Assembly: GCA_037127255.1 (NCBI GenBank)
Contig: JBANSL010000013.1
Location: 8,310,188-8,374,187, forward strand
Direction: 5' to 3'
DNA length: 64,000 nt
Source of the DNA: Persicaria tinctoria
Taxonomy: Eukaryota > Streptophyta > Magnoliopsida > Caryophyllales > Polygonaceae
Shown here piece by piece: positions 1 to 13,082 of this stretch. A model generated the notes under the pieces. It was not told where the DNA came from. It was given only the letters and a program-made list of their open reading frames with translations, and searched no databases. A program made the position numbers and the translations under genes. How positions within the stretch are numbered: the stretch's first letter is position 1; each line of letters starts with the position of its first letter.

Positions 1-1
1 A

Positions 2-220
2 GATGGTAATCCAATAGCCTTTCTTCATTATTCTTTCGTCGATTCTAGTTGCCAAGATAAGTTTGCCCAACTGATTAGCCTTGAGCCGCATCACCGCTAT
101 CAGCTGACCAATCCTCGTGCTTACATTGTAATAATACCTACACAAATCTACATTAGGGATATCATTAGAGCTGGGATCAAAGATATTGGTAATTTTTGTG
201 GTAACAAATTGGTTGGTTAA
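2..220 (+). CDS. Open frame entering from left edge, unknown
   Basis: A 73-codon frame is open from the left window edge to a TAA at 218-220. It has no start in the window, so it would be the last exon of a gene lying to the left, or a transposon remnant. The composition looks protein-like (start DGNPIAFLHYSF, end CGNKLVG), but no family was recognised. Low confidence. Confidence 0.25.
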   Translation, partial: DGNPIAFLHYSFVDSSCQDKFAQLISLEPHHRYQLTNPRAYIVIIPTQIYIRDIIRAGIKDIGNFCGNKLVG

Positions 221-2581
221 ATTGTTGGTGTGTTGTTTCCCAGTAATGCAGAGTCCGAGGGGGCTCAACCACTTGGGATTTGATATTTGCATTTAATCCT
301 TGTTGTTGATTAATACAAAGGGTGTTCTTAATGACGAAATCCGTCATAAGTGAGGCATGCATGGTGTAATCAGACAGAAGCATCCGATTTCATTGATATC
401 TTCCAAGCATCGTTTAATGCGGAAGTGAGATTTGATTGAGAGGGGTGTTGGGACTTTTGTATTTCTGTTTGAGCATATTTGTGTTTGGTGCAAAGGAGAT
501 GTGTTTGTTGTGAGATAAGGACCATTTACACACCAGGGAACCAAGCTGGAGAAAGATTGCCAAAGGCAATCAATCTCAGCTTGATCCAAACTATCAAGAA
601 CACAACCCAGAAAATACAAACGGAGGAACCGAGGGGAGGAAAAAGAGAGCGTTTTAGAATGATAGGTTAAAATCCACTCGAAGATAACTGAAATCGTTCA
701 GAGAATAAAGAAAAAATGAAAATTTCATGTGGTATGGTAACTACGTGGTATTGGTATTTTCGTAAAGTAACTCTACTATTTTACTATTTCGTCTGGTAAC
801 CAACCGTATATTTTTATATTATTTTATAACATATCCAATACTTTATTTTATGGTTAAAATGTGTAATTTCAAAATTTATGGTTCAAACTTTAATTAAAAA
901 AGGGTGGAGATTCTCTATCTCCATTGTTGTCCTTCTCCATTATTGTCGTCATCGTACAAATCGTCAGAATCATCCTCAACATCATCGTATAAAATCTACC
1001 TAGACGGGTTCTCGACGTCAATTGAAACACTCTCGTGATTCTCCAGCCTCAAAACTCAAGGTTTGAACTTTGAAGATGGATTTAAAAGGAGTGATGGGAA
1101 ATCGATGGCACGCGATCAGATGTAGTGATCGAATGAGCATTAGGGATTGATGGATTTGACCTATTAGGTGAGAGAGTCTAGGATTTTGCAGGTAAGTTGA
1201 CACCAAACAAGATCAACTAAGTTGCGTATACGACTGAGGAATGGCCGCTTATCCATGGCAAGATCTAGAGAGGATCAAGATCGAAAGAATTTTTTCCCCT
1301 TACAATTTTTCCATATAAAACTAATTGTGGAGAAATTCAATAGACGGACAATCGGATTAGTACGTAGGTGTAGTCAGAGGAAATCGACTGCAACCAGCAA
1401 CCCTAGTTGATATCAATTCCCCATCTTTTTTACCCTTAAAATTTTGGCCGATAACTTTGTGTAATATTAAATTTAACGGATTATTAAGTGAAAAGTCATC
1501 TATTTAAAGGGTGGTTTTGAGGATACCCTTGAATTGATTTCACCCTATTTCCATGATTATCAATGTTAACGATACCCACCTAAACCAACCAAAAAAAACC
1601 ATCTAAAAATCCCATTTACCCCACCACTGAACACCCACCAAACATCTTTTAAAACATTGCTACAATCCACCATCTACATTACACTTCCATGTACTCTAGA
1701 TCTATACATGACTAGACGCATAATACATATGGGAACATGAAAACAATGGCCCGCTTCACAAAGAGTGTCAGACACTTGTTACGCTCATGTGCATTTGCCT
1801 CCTCTGTGCTTATATTTCTAATACGACGTCGCTCCTTTCTCACCCTCTCCCCCTTTTGTATTTTTCCGTATGCCTTTTTTCCCTCTCACACCTCACAATT
1901 TGATTCTCATCCATCAGTGTTTAGTAGACAAATTCAAATCCAAAACATTTTAAATAAACCTATATTTGTAATAATATAAAGTCATAAAATTACACTAGCT
2001 TTCACCCACACAAATAAACTAATTCAGTACCCGCACTTTTTTTCTCAACATTAATTCATTTCATATCACAAAAATATATAAAATAAATTGTTACTATATT
2101 CTCCCAATACCAACGAATAATCAAAAGTTACTTTTAATCTCTTCCGTTGATCTTCTTAATTTTGTTGTTTAGAAAAAATAGTAATTGGAGCACTGGTGTG
2201 GATTACATGATTGTCAATAAATGTATGGCTGCATTGGAAGGCAAAGTTCTGGCTATAGCTTGAATCCCAGACTAGGGCCCTTAACACACAATTATTCTAG
2301 TGTACAATATGTACAGAAAAAAAAACATAAGAAATTATTTAGCTGTACAGAGATCGATCAACCTAGCTCTAACAACACGCTGATTATAGTAGTGAAACAT
2401 CCTATATACATACTGTACAAATATATGTACATAACAAGACACAGAGATAGACATACACAGTTCCTGAGGAAGGGAGGTACATACAAATAACTTGGCCTGG
2501 GAATTGGTTTCCATAATCATCCCTGCAAGTGCATAATTTACATTGCTTGTCATTCCAGCTTCACACATTAGACCCATTTTA
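221..2581. other. Intergenic, no gene recognised
   Basis: AT-rich spacer. The short open frames here are interrupted and have no recognisable domains. Around 1500-1525 there is a short match to the terminal motif (TTTAAAGGGTGGTTTT) of the foldback element at 57.3 kb, so a decayed copy may lie here. The right part should hold the 3' UTR of the minus-strand nuclease gene. Confidence 0.4.
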
Positions 2582-5395
2582 CTACAGCGACTCTCGTCTC
2601 TTGGACCTGAAGTGATTTAGCATATCCTTCCATTGAGCTGCATTAAGTGACCAGGGTTAGGCCTTGACAAACTTCTCTACATGACAATAAATAAGCTTCT
2701 AACTATTTCGACAAAATTTTGTATTCAAATCACCTATGTATTCTATTATGGGAAATTACATTCTAGGTACTAACCCAGTTAAGTCAGTTTGGTCTTGATT
2801 GTTGAGGAATTTTAGTCGCAATACATATTACAGTTTGACTTAAATAACACTAGTCTTTGCAAAATATCTCAACCTTTTCTAGTCTCATCACACGTCATCG
2901 TCATGCTGAAGGTTCAAAGAGATTTATACAATGTCTATTTTACGAGTGAAGATGTAATGAGTTAAATACTTACCTGCATCTGAATAACGCTCCTCAAAAG
3001 CAGCAATCAACATGTTCCGTACAAGGAAAAATTCTTCAGTTTCAGGACATGGATGCCCATCAGGCCTGTTGTATCAGCAATTAAAGTATACTATTAAGAA
3101 CAGAACATAAAATTATAGTTAATGTGCAAGTGTTAAATACAGAAAGAACACTTCAATGATCAGAAAAGTATAAATTACCTATCCATTTGCAAAGACAAAG
3201 AACTACTAGACCGGGAAGCTCTAAAAGATGTACTAGTAGTCTCCACAATCTTCAAACCATCACTGTATACCAATTTCTTATTAACTTGTATAGGAACCTA
3301 CAAGCAAGATCAAAGTACATTAAGCAAAGATGAATAAAGGAAATGCAATGCCATTTATAGACAACAAAAGTACCCATAAATGCAAATGCTACTTGAAAAG
3401 TATAAGCAAAAGTTATACGTAAGAGCATGTTTTCCCAACATAAATCAGTGACTTGATTTATTAATAGATTGCTTATATATTTATTTGAACAAGGAATTTT
3501 TTTTGATATTCAATCTTTTTAATTTTATAGCTAAAAACATGAATATAGTCATGCTAATGCTTCCTACTGACTTCAGTTATCTGTTACAATACCGCTTCCA
3601 AAACTCAATGTAGAAAATTGGCTCTGTAATAGTTTAAACATCAAATAAATATGTTCTATAGATTCTACTTAATCCGACCTAAATGAAAATGTGTGCAAAG
3701 TAATATACCTTGCATCTTACAGCAATATTGATGGCATCAGAAGGACGGATATCAAAACATGAAGTATTTGCTTCATCGCCAACCTGCAAATGCATCAATA
3801 ACTATTAGCCAATGGAATCATGCATGCACCAAAAGTCCAAAACTAATAGAAGGAAAAAAGTATACTTTCAAAAGGCATAGCTCAGCAAAGTAGGCTTCTT
3901 CTACTCTCTTGGTTATTCTTGCAAATTTAACCTATCAAATAATTATAAGAACTTAATTATAGTGAAAAAAGATAATGAAAACTGAAAATTTTGCAGCCAT
4001 CTAAACAAACACATTTACAGGGAATATAAGTGCTATTTACCATGTAGCCCATTTTTTCTATCATATCCTTCATTATATTATATACAGTTGGCCTTACCTG
4101 AGGAATAAAAATAGAACTTAGTAACACCAACAATGGCCCAAGAAACCTAAGAAAATAATTTCCTAGAACTCCAGCAAAAAATTGTAAGGATTGTAAGTCA
4201 ATTGCAAGTAAGGAAGCTAGGATCCCTTGGAACAAGAAAATTGCATACCATCTCAATATTACGAAGTGCTGCCATCAACAAAATACTTGGCATCTCCACT
4301 GAAAGAAGAGTTTATAACAACTCATTTCTAAAAGATAAGATAGACATTATGTATTAAGGAAAATGCGATAAATGGTTCACTTACAAACAATAATTGGTAG
4401 AATAAGTCCACTTCCATTTTCAATTTGTAGGACAATAGCTGGATGTGATAAATAATCTGCCATGAATGGCCCTCTTGATTGATTATAGACACATTTTAGA
4501 TATTTCCCATCTCTCATTTTTACCATGAGATCATCGGATCCATTTCTCACTTCCACTGTGGAAGAAATACAACTATTTCAGCAACATACTTGATTCGATT
4601 GGTTTCAGCAATTGGTAATAACTAGGAAGTTACAAATAGAGATACAGATATTGTAATAAAAAAATAATAATAAAAAAAAGTTTAACAAGTGCACCATATA
4701 TATATACAGAGTCAACAAAGGAATGATTAACATCAATAAAAACAACCAAAAGAATTAGACGTACAAAGCAACAAAACCGCAATCAAATAGTAATAAAAAG
4801 TATTTGCTCAAATTGCACCATATATACAAATTTTCATTGGCAGTACATTATAGTTCAAAGTTTTTGTGAGAAGAACCTAAAATTTAGGTTTTTTTTCATT
4901 GACAGTACATTATTTCCAATCAATTCTCAGGAAAAATTGTGTCTTTCAGACATGATACAGAAAATTAAGATTCATAATCTCCCAATGTGAGATTGGAAAA
5001 AGGAGCCCCAAAATTTCTACCTAGCATTGGACCTCCCCTGCCAAAAGATGAGAATCTCACAAAAAAAATAATTGGAGCATTCAAGTTGAGATGGAAATCA
5101 ATAATATGAGAAATGATGGATAATTACCTGCCTCAAGGACGGTGGAATTCAAATAGTCACAATCGTCATCTTGAATCCCCTCATTCTCGCTCGACAATGG
5201 ACCAAATTTGCTGCACCGAATCGAGCTTCGAAGTCGATGATTCCCTAGCCAACCGGTCCTCGTGACAAGACCAGTAGTTCTATTGAAAAGCATTCCCTTG
5301 ACCGAAAATGGCCTTCTCCCCATAAAAACGCTGGGCAGGCAAGCTCGTTCTTCAAAATTGCAGCGGGAAGCAAAGGGAATTTGCATCGCCGTCAT
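2582..5395 (-). CDS. BBD: Bifunctional nuclease, BBD/DUF151 family, 9 exons
   Basis: Minus-strand gene with nine coding exons: 5128-5395, 4385-4555, 4249-4298, 4041-4097, 3866-3931, 3709-3783, 3179-3297, 2974-3065 and 2582-2637. All junctions are GT-AG and keep phase, giving 317 residues, close to plant BBD proteins of about 325. The middle holds the BFN/DUF151 core, recognised by YLSHPAIVLQIE, GLILPIIV, the MPSIL segment and RPSDAINIAVRCKVPI. The C-terminus (AQWKDMLNHFRSKR) resembles a UVR motif. Family members in plants and rice blast responses are described as having RNase and DNase activity; that function is inferred here by homology. The first about 90 residues are Arg/Ser-rich and variable, and could be a targeting sequence. 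The start ATG at 5395 is the first in frame. Which BBD paralogue this is cannot be told. Confidence 0.93.
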
Positions 5396-5714
5396 TTTTC
5401 AATGCGGATAGATGATCGGAAAACCTAGGTTTGAATTGGGAAGAATATGAAGGTCTAGAAATCCATGGAATTTATAATGATTGTGGATGATTTAAAATGT
5501 GGAGAACGAGACTTGTAGCAGAAGCCAACGGGAATGAAAGGGAGAGAGAAGGAGGGAAAGGATCAAAGGGAATGCCTTGAAAACGAACGCAAACCCATTG
5601 GGGAAGAAAGCTTCACTGATCTTCTCGGGGATTTGGCTTTTCTAAATTACTATTTAATCCTTTGTTGACTCGGTAAATTACAAATGAGCCATTGCAGTTG
5701 ACCTTGTAAACATA

Positions 5715-5949
5715 CTCCCTCCGTTTCACAATACATGTCCTTTTAGTTTTGGGCACGTTTTTTTATGAGCGAAAAACTCTATAAAATATTATTTTTTTAA
5801 TTAATTTTTTTATATAATGTGATACTTATTAGTAATAAGTATCAAATTATATAAAAATAATAATTAAAAAAATGATATTTTATAGAGTTTTTCGCTCATT
5901 AAAAAACGTGCCCAAAACTAAAAGGACATGTATTGTGGAACGGAGGGAG
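5715..5949. repeat. Stowaway MITE
   Basis: A 235-bp near-palindrome begins CTCCCTCCGTTTC and ends with the complementary GGAGGGAG. It is flanked by TA on both sides (5713-5714 and 5950-5951), the target duplication of Tc1/mariner elements. The arms pair over nearly their whole length around an AT-rich centre. It lies upstream of the nuclease gene. No coding capacity. Confidence 0.9.
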
Positions 5950-6039
5950 TATCAAGGATGCGTACAAGTTACAACAACAATCATTCTAGTAGCTTACCAT
6001 AAAAACAAAAAAAATCATTCTAATATATCCCGCTACTTA

Positions 6040-6815
6040 GGGCACTTTTATCGGTCTAAATTTGAGCAGGGATACTACCCTTTTTAGTATAAAAAAATAT
6101 CAACAGTGGTGTAAGAGATGCTTGAGGGATACCTTCAAAGTATCGCTTCTACGGGGTGTATTGTGGGCCACATCGGGTCACGTGATGGGGAGGAGCATGC
6201 GCGTCTGAAATTTCTGCAGATAATGGGGCCACGTGTCGCAAGCTGATTGGGCAGCAGGAAGGATGTGCAGATTTGGACAGCTGGGCACAAGATGGAGGGC
6301 TTGGATTTGAAGCTGGTGGGAATATTATACACAATAAAATCAGTTTTTCGGTGAATAAAATGTAAAAAAAAAATAAAAAAAAATTTACCACAATACTAGA
6401 TTCATTTTTATCTACATGTAGACATCAAATTTGAATATGTTTTGACTATATTTTTTATAAAAAAAAATTGTCTTTGATTATTAATACGCAAAATATAATC
6501 CGAAAAATTGAATTAATGTCGTTTTTTTTGTTATATATATAGTTCGCACTATGTCATTTATAAATAATATTAATTTAATATTAATATTTTAATAATAATA
6601 AATGAATATAATAATATAATCGAGATTGGAAATAATTGTTGAAGAGGGGTATATTTGTAAATTGAATGGGTATGAAAAGATGGGTTTAGGGATACTATGG
6701 ATGCTATTGATAAAGTGAGAAAAGTGAGAATGAGATGTTAGGATGATGTGGTGGAGAGAGAAAAATAAAATATTAGTATTCCTATTATCCCTAGTATCCA
6801 TTGATAAACATGGCC
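6040..6815. repeat. Tourist-like MITE (PIF/Harbinger)
   Basis: Termini GGGCACTTTTATC and the reverse complement of GATAAACATGGCC form an imperfect inverted repeat. TTA flanks both ends (6037-6039 and 6816-6818), as expected for PIF/Harbinger elements. The subterminal regions also pair (GGGATACTA... against ...TAGTATCC). The 776-bp interior is AT-rich and contains no transposase, so the element is non-autonomous. Confidence 0.7.
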
Positions 6816-6910
6816 TTAGGAGGTTTCGGAGGTCTATATCGGATAGGCTTGTCTTACCCGAAATCTTACCTAATCAAAAAAATAAAAAGGTTTGGAAGGT
6901 TCATGGTACG

Positions 6911-7388
6911 TTTGGTAATATAGGTAGTTTTTCGGAGCTTCTGATTTTAATATTTTATAGTTTTAAATAAGTTAGATATAGGAATTTGAATTTAATTAGC
7001 TTTTGAAATTGGATTTTCAACAACTACTCACCCCAAATCTGGTGGTAGATCGCTTGTCGCGTATCAGTTCTGCTTCATACAAAGTTTTGACAACTGATGA
7101 CTCTCTGCTGCATAGTCTCATCTGTAAGGATGTTCTTGGCTGATAGAGCCTAGCTCTATGGTCAAATTCTTTTCGTTTCAAAAAAAAAAAAAACACCCCA
7201 AGTTTTTTCGAATTTTAATCATTTTCTCATAAGTCCTATTTGATCAGCTAGTTTGTATAAGCTACTCTATCAGTTGGGTATTACCAAACACCTTACTAGC
7301 TTATGAAAACTCTAATTTAACACATTTAATTCATCAGCTTCAGCTACCCTATCAGCTTCGGCTACCCCATCAGCTCCGTGTTACCAAA
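6911..7388. repeat. Possible MITE, split by a LINE tail
   Basis: GTTTGGTAATATAGG at the left and TGTTACCAAAC at the right form a short inverted repeat, with CGGAGCT-like sequence just inside each end. Direct short repeats of TCAGCTNC(G)GCTACCC occur near the right end. The LINE tail at 7037-7193 sits inside. The boundaries are tentative because no clear target duplication was found. Confidence 0.35.
7037..7193 (+). mobile_element. 5'-truncated LINE tail with target duplication
   Basis: The sequence encodes the last about 36 residues of a LINE RNase H/ORF2 region (LVVDRLSRISSAS ... CKDVLG, then TGA), followed by a short 3' UTR and a poly(A) run at 7180-7193. An 8-bp duplication CACCCCAA flanks it exactly (7029-7036 and 7194-7201). 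This is the standard outcome of target-primed reverse transcription with severe 5' truncation. Confidence 0.75.
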
Positions 7389-8541
7389 CTAACCCTTAAT
7401 ACTTTAATAGTATGCACTCTTGTCCCAACACAATTGAGAAAAGATAAATAAAGATATATACGAATAGGTAAGACAAGACTTATGCAGTCAAATGCAACAA
7501 GTCAAACATGACAGTATGAAAAATCGTATACGATACAATAAGGAAAGGTTCGAAGAAACTAAGAGAACGACATTATCCCTCCTCGATCGTGATCGCTCTC
7601 TTCTACTCTGTCCTATCGATCTTGTGCCAACTCTTCCCTAAGACGGTTAATTAGGTTATGTCTGATCACCTCCTTTCAACTCTTTTTTGGATACCCTCTA
7701 GAACGTCGAATGCTCTCAATAGCAAGGTTATCCCACCGACGCACTATTGTGTTCTGGTCTCTCCATTGCAAATGGGTGATTTTTTTTATTTTTTTTGATT
7801 GAGTAATAATTCGACGCACCGGACATACCCGGTTGGTCGAGAGGCCGAATAAATCGACGACTGATAAACCGTCAAATAAGGTGAAGACATAAAACAACAA
7901 AAGGCATAACTGCTAAATTACAAGGGTGCAGTTATAGGCGAAGACTAGCATAAATGATGCAAGAAAATGAGCAGTGTGCAGTAACTCATCCGTCAGTTAC
8001 TTTTTCACATAAATCCTTAAATGCATACGGATTAATACAGATGACACTTACTTTTTCAAGGAAATCCTTAAATGCGTATGGATTATTATTTTTTTTACAA
8101 GAAAAACGATCTCTATTAATTTGACCGAGTTAAAAAAGTAGTTGTGAAATCAAAGAAACCCACGCACATGCATCTTGGATGTACATCATGTGTGTGACTT
8201 TCGTCGAAATTTAAAAAAAAAAATGCATATGGTCAGTCACAAATCATAGTCCAATTAGACATGGGATACAGTCCAATTAGATATCTAATGCGATGTTGTT
8301 AACATTCAATTAAACATTGATTAATAGTAGCAGATTTGACGTTGTTCCAGGTGAGGTCGCATATATAATCTCCACGAATGCATCCAAAACATGAGCTGAG
8401 TTTCCGTCTGGAATCCGATGATCGGTTTGCTTGCGTTTCATTCGCGGGGAATTTGGCGCCATTGAGGCGGGACCCACAGCCAACTGTCTCCATATCCCAG
8501 TCCCTCCCGTTTCGGGTCCCACTTTCACATTTTATTCCCTT
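7389..8541. other. Intergenic, no gene recognised
   Basis: No supported coding sequence. There is a local duplication of CTTTTTCA(N)AAATCCTTAAATGC(A/G)TA at about 8004-8083. The open frames at 8299-8655 on both strands overlap one another, lack domains and run into the Pack-MULE terminus, so they are not called. Confidence 0.4.
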
Positions 8542-10287
8542 TGGAAATTTCGCGTGTTCCCTGCGGGCTGCGGTATACAAAAGTTTAAAATATTTCGCGA
8601 AATGCCCCTTGGAGTTTTAAAAAATTTCGCACCGTACCCTTCCGTTAATCTTTAACAAACATTCATTAAACCTCCGTTAAATTAAAAAACAAGAAATTAC
8701 TTATAGTAGAAAGAGTGTAGCTTCTGTGAGAGAGAGAGGTGAGGAGGCCATTGAAGATCTTGGTGTTGTGGAGGGACAGACGGGAGGGAGGAGGTCGATG
8801 CCGACGACTGCCCTATAGGTAAATCTCCCTTCTTAATTGCAACCGTAGGAATTTAAGGTTTTTCGATTTGAGGTTTTTTTGGATAGATTCCAGTTTTATG
8901 ATTTTCAAATCGAGGCTTGGATCTATGGATCAATTTGATGGTAAGTTGCGATACCTAATGTTATGGAAGGTGATTATATTCAATGGAAAATTGAGATTTC
9001 TTGATTTGGGGTTTGTATTCAATGGAAAATTGAGATCTTCAAAGTGATAAGTGGGAAGACAATGAGGAGAGCTGGGATATAGCATATGTCCTTTGTTGCC
9101 TATTGTTTGGGTTTTGATATTTTTGTTTTGTCATGTAGTTGTTGTCATGCAAAGCTATAGTAAACTGAAAATTAATTTGGGTCATAATCTCTCTGTCCTT
9201 TTCTATGATATGCAAGTTATGAGTAGTAGCTACCCTTTTCTAATGGAAAGAGTTAAGGGAAGAAGGGCCTACGGGAAATGAATGGGAAGATCGAAAGGTT
9301 GTGCATTAAGTTAAAAGAAGATCTCAATCCTTAACATTTTGGGCCCAATTTTTGGGTTCTTGAAGCTCAGTTGGGGTCTGCTATATTTTGCCTCAGTTGG
9401 AAATTAATTTGGTTATAGTAGATTAGTATCTCTACTTGTCATGAAGTCGTGTTCCTTACAGTTTGTCAAAGATAATCTTGATTCAACTGGTACTGATGTC
9501 AAAAGCCTAACATACTACTAGGTAGACAAAATGTTAAAGATCATGTTGGTGCAAAATAGCTTGGGTCTCTTCATTCTTCATCTGTAAGACATGAAAGATA
9601 TCAAGATCCATACTCCCTTATACGAGCCAGCTTTTGCTGGAATAATTGGATGAAATATTCAAGGATAGATATCAGTTTCCATACAATGATGGTAAAGATT
9701 CATCAAGCATTGCTGATGGAAATAGTTTTGCTTTCTTCCACGAATCAACCCTAGCTTTGCTCTTTAAGGATAAACTAGTGCTTCGTTTCAACATGGATCA
9801 ACTTGGAAAAATTGCTTGGTCTTATGCTGTTCTGGGGCAATTGGACCGTAGTTTCTTTTACAATATCTGGAGCAGTCTTTAGCCATGAGGAACGGAGAAT
9901 TTCATATCAGTACAGGGAGGATGTCATGTTTCTTTTACAATATCTGGACCGTAGTTTCTTTTACAATATCTGGAGCAGTCTTCGGCATTGGCTTCCTCTC
10001 GTCGATCTCTCTCTCTTCGCTAAAGCAGAAGAATCATCAAATCTGCCAGTGTACATTAGCTTCCTCTCATCGGCGTCGGCTTCCTAAAACAGAAGAATCA
10101 ATCCATGGAGGTAGGTCTTTTTTCCCTTTATTTTGTTTTCAAATTTTTAACGGAAATGTGAAGAGATTAAACGGAGGAGCACGAGGCGAAAAAAGTATAA
10201 ACCTCAGGGGTATTTGACGAAATATGCCAAACGTTTGTACACCCCGTGAAAAAAGCCTTACCTGAGGAGCACTAGGCGAAATTTCCG
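8542..10287. mobile_element. Pack-MULE (non-autonomous Mutator-like element)
   Basis: The ends are inverted repeats of roughly 115 bp. The left starts TGGAAATTTCGCG, and the right end reverse-complements to CGGAAATTTCGCC. Matching stretches continue inward (ATATTTCG, AATGCCCC/AATACCCC, CCGTTTAATCT/CCGTTAATCT). A perfect 9-bp duplication TATTCCCTT flanks the element (8533-8541 and 10288-10296), diagnostic of Mutator-like transposition. No transposase is present. Instead the interior carries a fragment related to the plant RAP protein, making this a gene-capturing MULE. A duplicated segment containing TTTCTTTTACAATATCTGG lies at about 9851 and 9955. Confidence 0.85.
9646..9940 (+). pseudogene. 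Captured RAP-like (OPR/RAP-domain) gene fragment
   Basis: The frame from 9646 includes QLGKIAWSYAVLGQLDRSFF, a pattern typical of the helical-repeat region of the plant RAP protein, which acts in chloroplast 16S rRNA maturation. After a stop at about 9880, the homology continues in another frame as EERRISYQYREDVMF, matching the next conserved piece of the same family (…QYRDDIMF…). This shows a frameshift and a stop. Neither the RAP domain nor the N-terminus is present, so it is a broken fragment carried by the surrounding MULE. The family assignment rests on recalled motif similarity. Confidence 0.6.
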
Positions 10288-10394
10288 TATTCCCTTTATG
10301 TAAATTGTCTTCCCATAACTGCCCTCCATTGCATTGTAAATTGTAATGCATTTTCTTTTCATGCAAACTATGGAGTTGAATAAATAAATACTCA

Positions 10395-10558
10395 TACGGT
10401 TAATTAAAACATGTTATTTACTATTATTTATACACGTTTTTTAAATGATAAAAACAATATAACATTATTTAAAAAGTTAGTATTTTAATTATATAGTTTT
10501 TAACACCTAAAAAACATACGTGAATAGTAAAATGTTAAGTTTTAATAACGGAGGGAGT
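10395..10558. repeat. Degraded Stowaway MITE
   Basis: The right end ...ACGGAGGGAGTAA is a clear Stowaway terminus. The internal arms (TACTATT...CACGTTTTTT against AAAAAAC...GTGAATAGTA) still pair. The left terminus has decayed, so the start is approximate. Confidence 0.5.
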
Positions 10559-10649
10559 AATAAAAATTACACTTACCACTTCACACTAATGCGATTTATT
10601 TAAATATTTTAAAAATAAAATAATATAGTATATATTATAGTGATAGTTA

Positions 10650-11014
10650 GAGCATCTTTAGTAGTGGTACTCCACGTACCATAACAATTAAGAAAAAAAG
10701 AAATGTAAGAAAAGGTAAGGTTTTTGAAAGAACTCACGAAGAAAAGTGAGTTCAAGTATCATGTGTATGATACTCATTCTTACACAATACCATAGAATAT
10801 CACCCAATCAAAAATTAATAGTGAGTCCCATTTAATTTTTACTTCAATTTTTTTTAGCAAAAAACAATTTTGATGCAAAAAGGTGAATTAAGATACTCAT
10901 GACAAGTATCATAGTTATAGAGTACGTACCAAATATTAAAATGAGGTGAATGGGAGAGAAGTGTCAAAAATCAAGTTATGGTACTCAATATGAGTATCAT
11001 GATTAAAGATGCTC
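10650..11014. repeat. Tourist-like MITE
   Basis: GAGCATCTTTAGTAG at the left pairs with ATTAAAGATGCTC at the right. TTA flanks both ends (10647-10649 and 11015-11017). Subterminal GGTACT and AGTATC motifs repeat in inverted order. It is 365 bp with no coding potential. The target duplication suggests PIF/Harbinger. Confidence 0.7.
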
Positions 11015-11017
11015 TTA

Positions 11018-13082
11018 GAGTTAATGCTTAATTATGGATTACACCTAAATAAATTTTTAAAAAATAAAATTACACCTAAAGAAACAATATTTTTTGATAA
11101 AATGTTGCAGGTGGATATCAACTCATTCACTGCGCCAAGGGCCCCAAGGCCCCCAATCTCAACAACTCCACTCCAACCCCCTCGAATGGATTCCTCTCTT
11201 GGAGGATAATTCAGTCATTTCATTCCATATCATAAATATCAATGTCATGTGCTCTACTTCCGATCTTCCATGTTACCAACTTAATTTTCTTACCAGCAAT
11301 ATCGTCAAATACACGATGACGTTTTTAAAAAATCAGTAGGAAAAATTGTTTTATCAGTTTTAAAAACTGTTGAGAACTGAGTTTACAGTTTTTGAAACCA
11401 TAAGAAATATAGAAGGGTAGGATTTCTAATGATTTTAGAAACCATAACCGATGTGTTGGGCCAATTGAATAGGTCTAGTCATGCTGCTCATGCAGACCCA
11501 GGGCATTGAAAAATATGATTTCTGTTTAGCGCAGAGTCAAATTTCCGTTTAGCGCGTAGTTAAGTGGTCGCAACAACCAAATACCAATTAGTCGTTGCGA
11601 CCATTTTTTTTTTTACAAAATACACATGGTCTTAACGACCACTATAGATAATTGCAGATGCGACCTATTTTTTTTTAAAAAACAATACACACCTTTTAGC
11701 ACGGGTTTAATCAAAACCGAGCTAAAAAGGTGATTGCACTGACCACCCCAGATGCTGGTCGCTGCTACCTTTTTAGCCCGATTCTTCTTAAAATCGGGCT
11801 AGAAAGTCTTGCAAAAATTTGGGCACGGAGTGCCGCCTTCCCATGCCCATTTCTCTCTCCATCTATCCATCTGATTGTCTATATATGTAGATCTATTCTT
11901 TTGTGATTAGTGATTAGTTTTTCATGGAACGACACTGTTGAAACCCAAATTCTCTCGAGAGATGTGGATTCATGTGAATTTTGTCTGGATAAAAAATCGG
12001 GCTCGACAGGCCAATTGAAGCTAGTGCTAGGGTTGCAGATATCTCCGGCTGAATTGAAGCCAGAGCTAGGACATACCATATCCGGTGGACCATCGCTGAA
12101 AAAAACTGAAATCTCCGGCCGAATTTGGTCCCGATCAAGTGTTTGGAAGGCGAATCGGAGGGACTCCATTGATAGCAAGTTTCTGGAAGAGAGAAAAGGA
12201 AAATGGTGAGAGATGGGTGGGGTGGGTTGGATAGGGTAGTAATTTGTTTTCATTACAAGGGTATTTTTGTCTTGTTCTAAGAAAGTATTGTTACCTTGTT
12301 CTAAAAAGCAATACCCAAGAAAAATTGGAGTAGACTTGATTTTCTACTACTTTTAAAGTTGTAAATATATTAAGGTTTACGGTTTTCAAAACCGTATGAA
12401 TGTCCATTTTTAGGGTTTTAGAAATCGTAATCAAATGCATATATCAACAATTTTAAAAACCGTCTACGACACTACATATATGATGAGATTTGACCCTCCA
12501 GTTGTTTATAAAGTGTGACCTCCTCATTTTATTTTATTCCCCCGACTCACTTAAATCGAGTGAATTATGTGTAATTAATTTTTTTTAATATATATTGAAA
12601 ATTTGAGATATACAGTATTAGATAAGATTAAATCATTGCTTAATAATGTTTTCCAAAACATAACTCGAAGTCTAGGGTGAGCAACTTTTAATTAAAAAGG
12701 GAATTTCTTATCAACTACATTTGCTGAAGGGGATTATTTGGTGTCGACTCACTTTCAATTCCTTAACCATTTTTTTTTTATCAGGTAATAATTCGGGTGG
12801 AATCGTCCTACCTAATAGTATCCTTGCGGATCATGTCTTAAAGACCTGTATTAATGTAAATGTCGAAGCCTCTGACAGAACGACAAAAGTGTGCAACCTT
12901 ATCAGCCACTCTGTTGCTATTTCTGTGTACGTGAAAGAAGAGAGTTCTCTCACTCTCGACAACAATGTTTTGATATTGGATATCACCAGTTCAATTTCCC
13001 ATTACATATGTAAAATTTCCCAGTTCAACCTTATCAGTTGGCCCTTACACATGCCGATTTCTAGATCTTTAATTTCTTACTA
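11018..13082. other. Intergenic, unclassified repeat-like DNA
   Basis: No gene supported. Between 11340 and 12480 there are many small palindromic pieces of the type AAAACCGT, and paired AGCCCGATT/AATCGGGCT and GGTCG/CGACC motifs (11560-11810). These suggest the ends of an unclassified transposon. A moderately GC-rich block at 11870-12230 is open on both strands but shows no recognisable domain. The frame at 12721-13101 was also not recognised. Confidence 0.35.
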
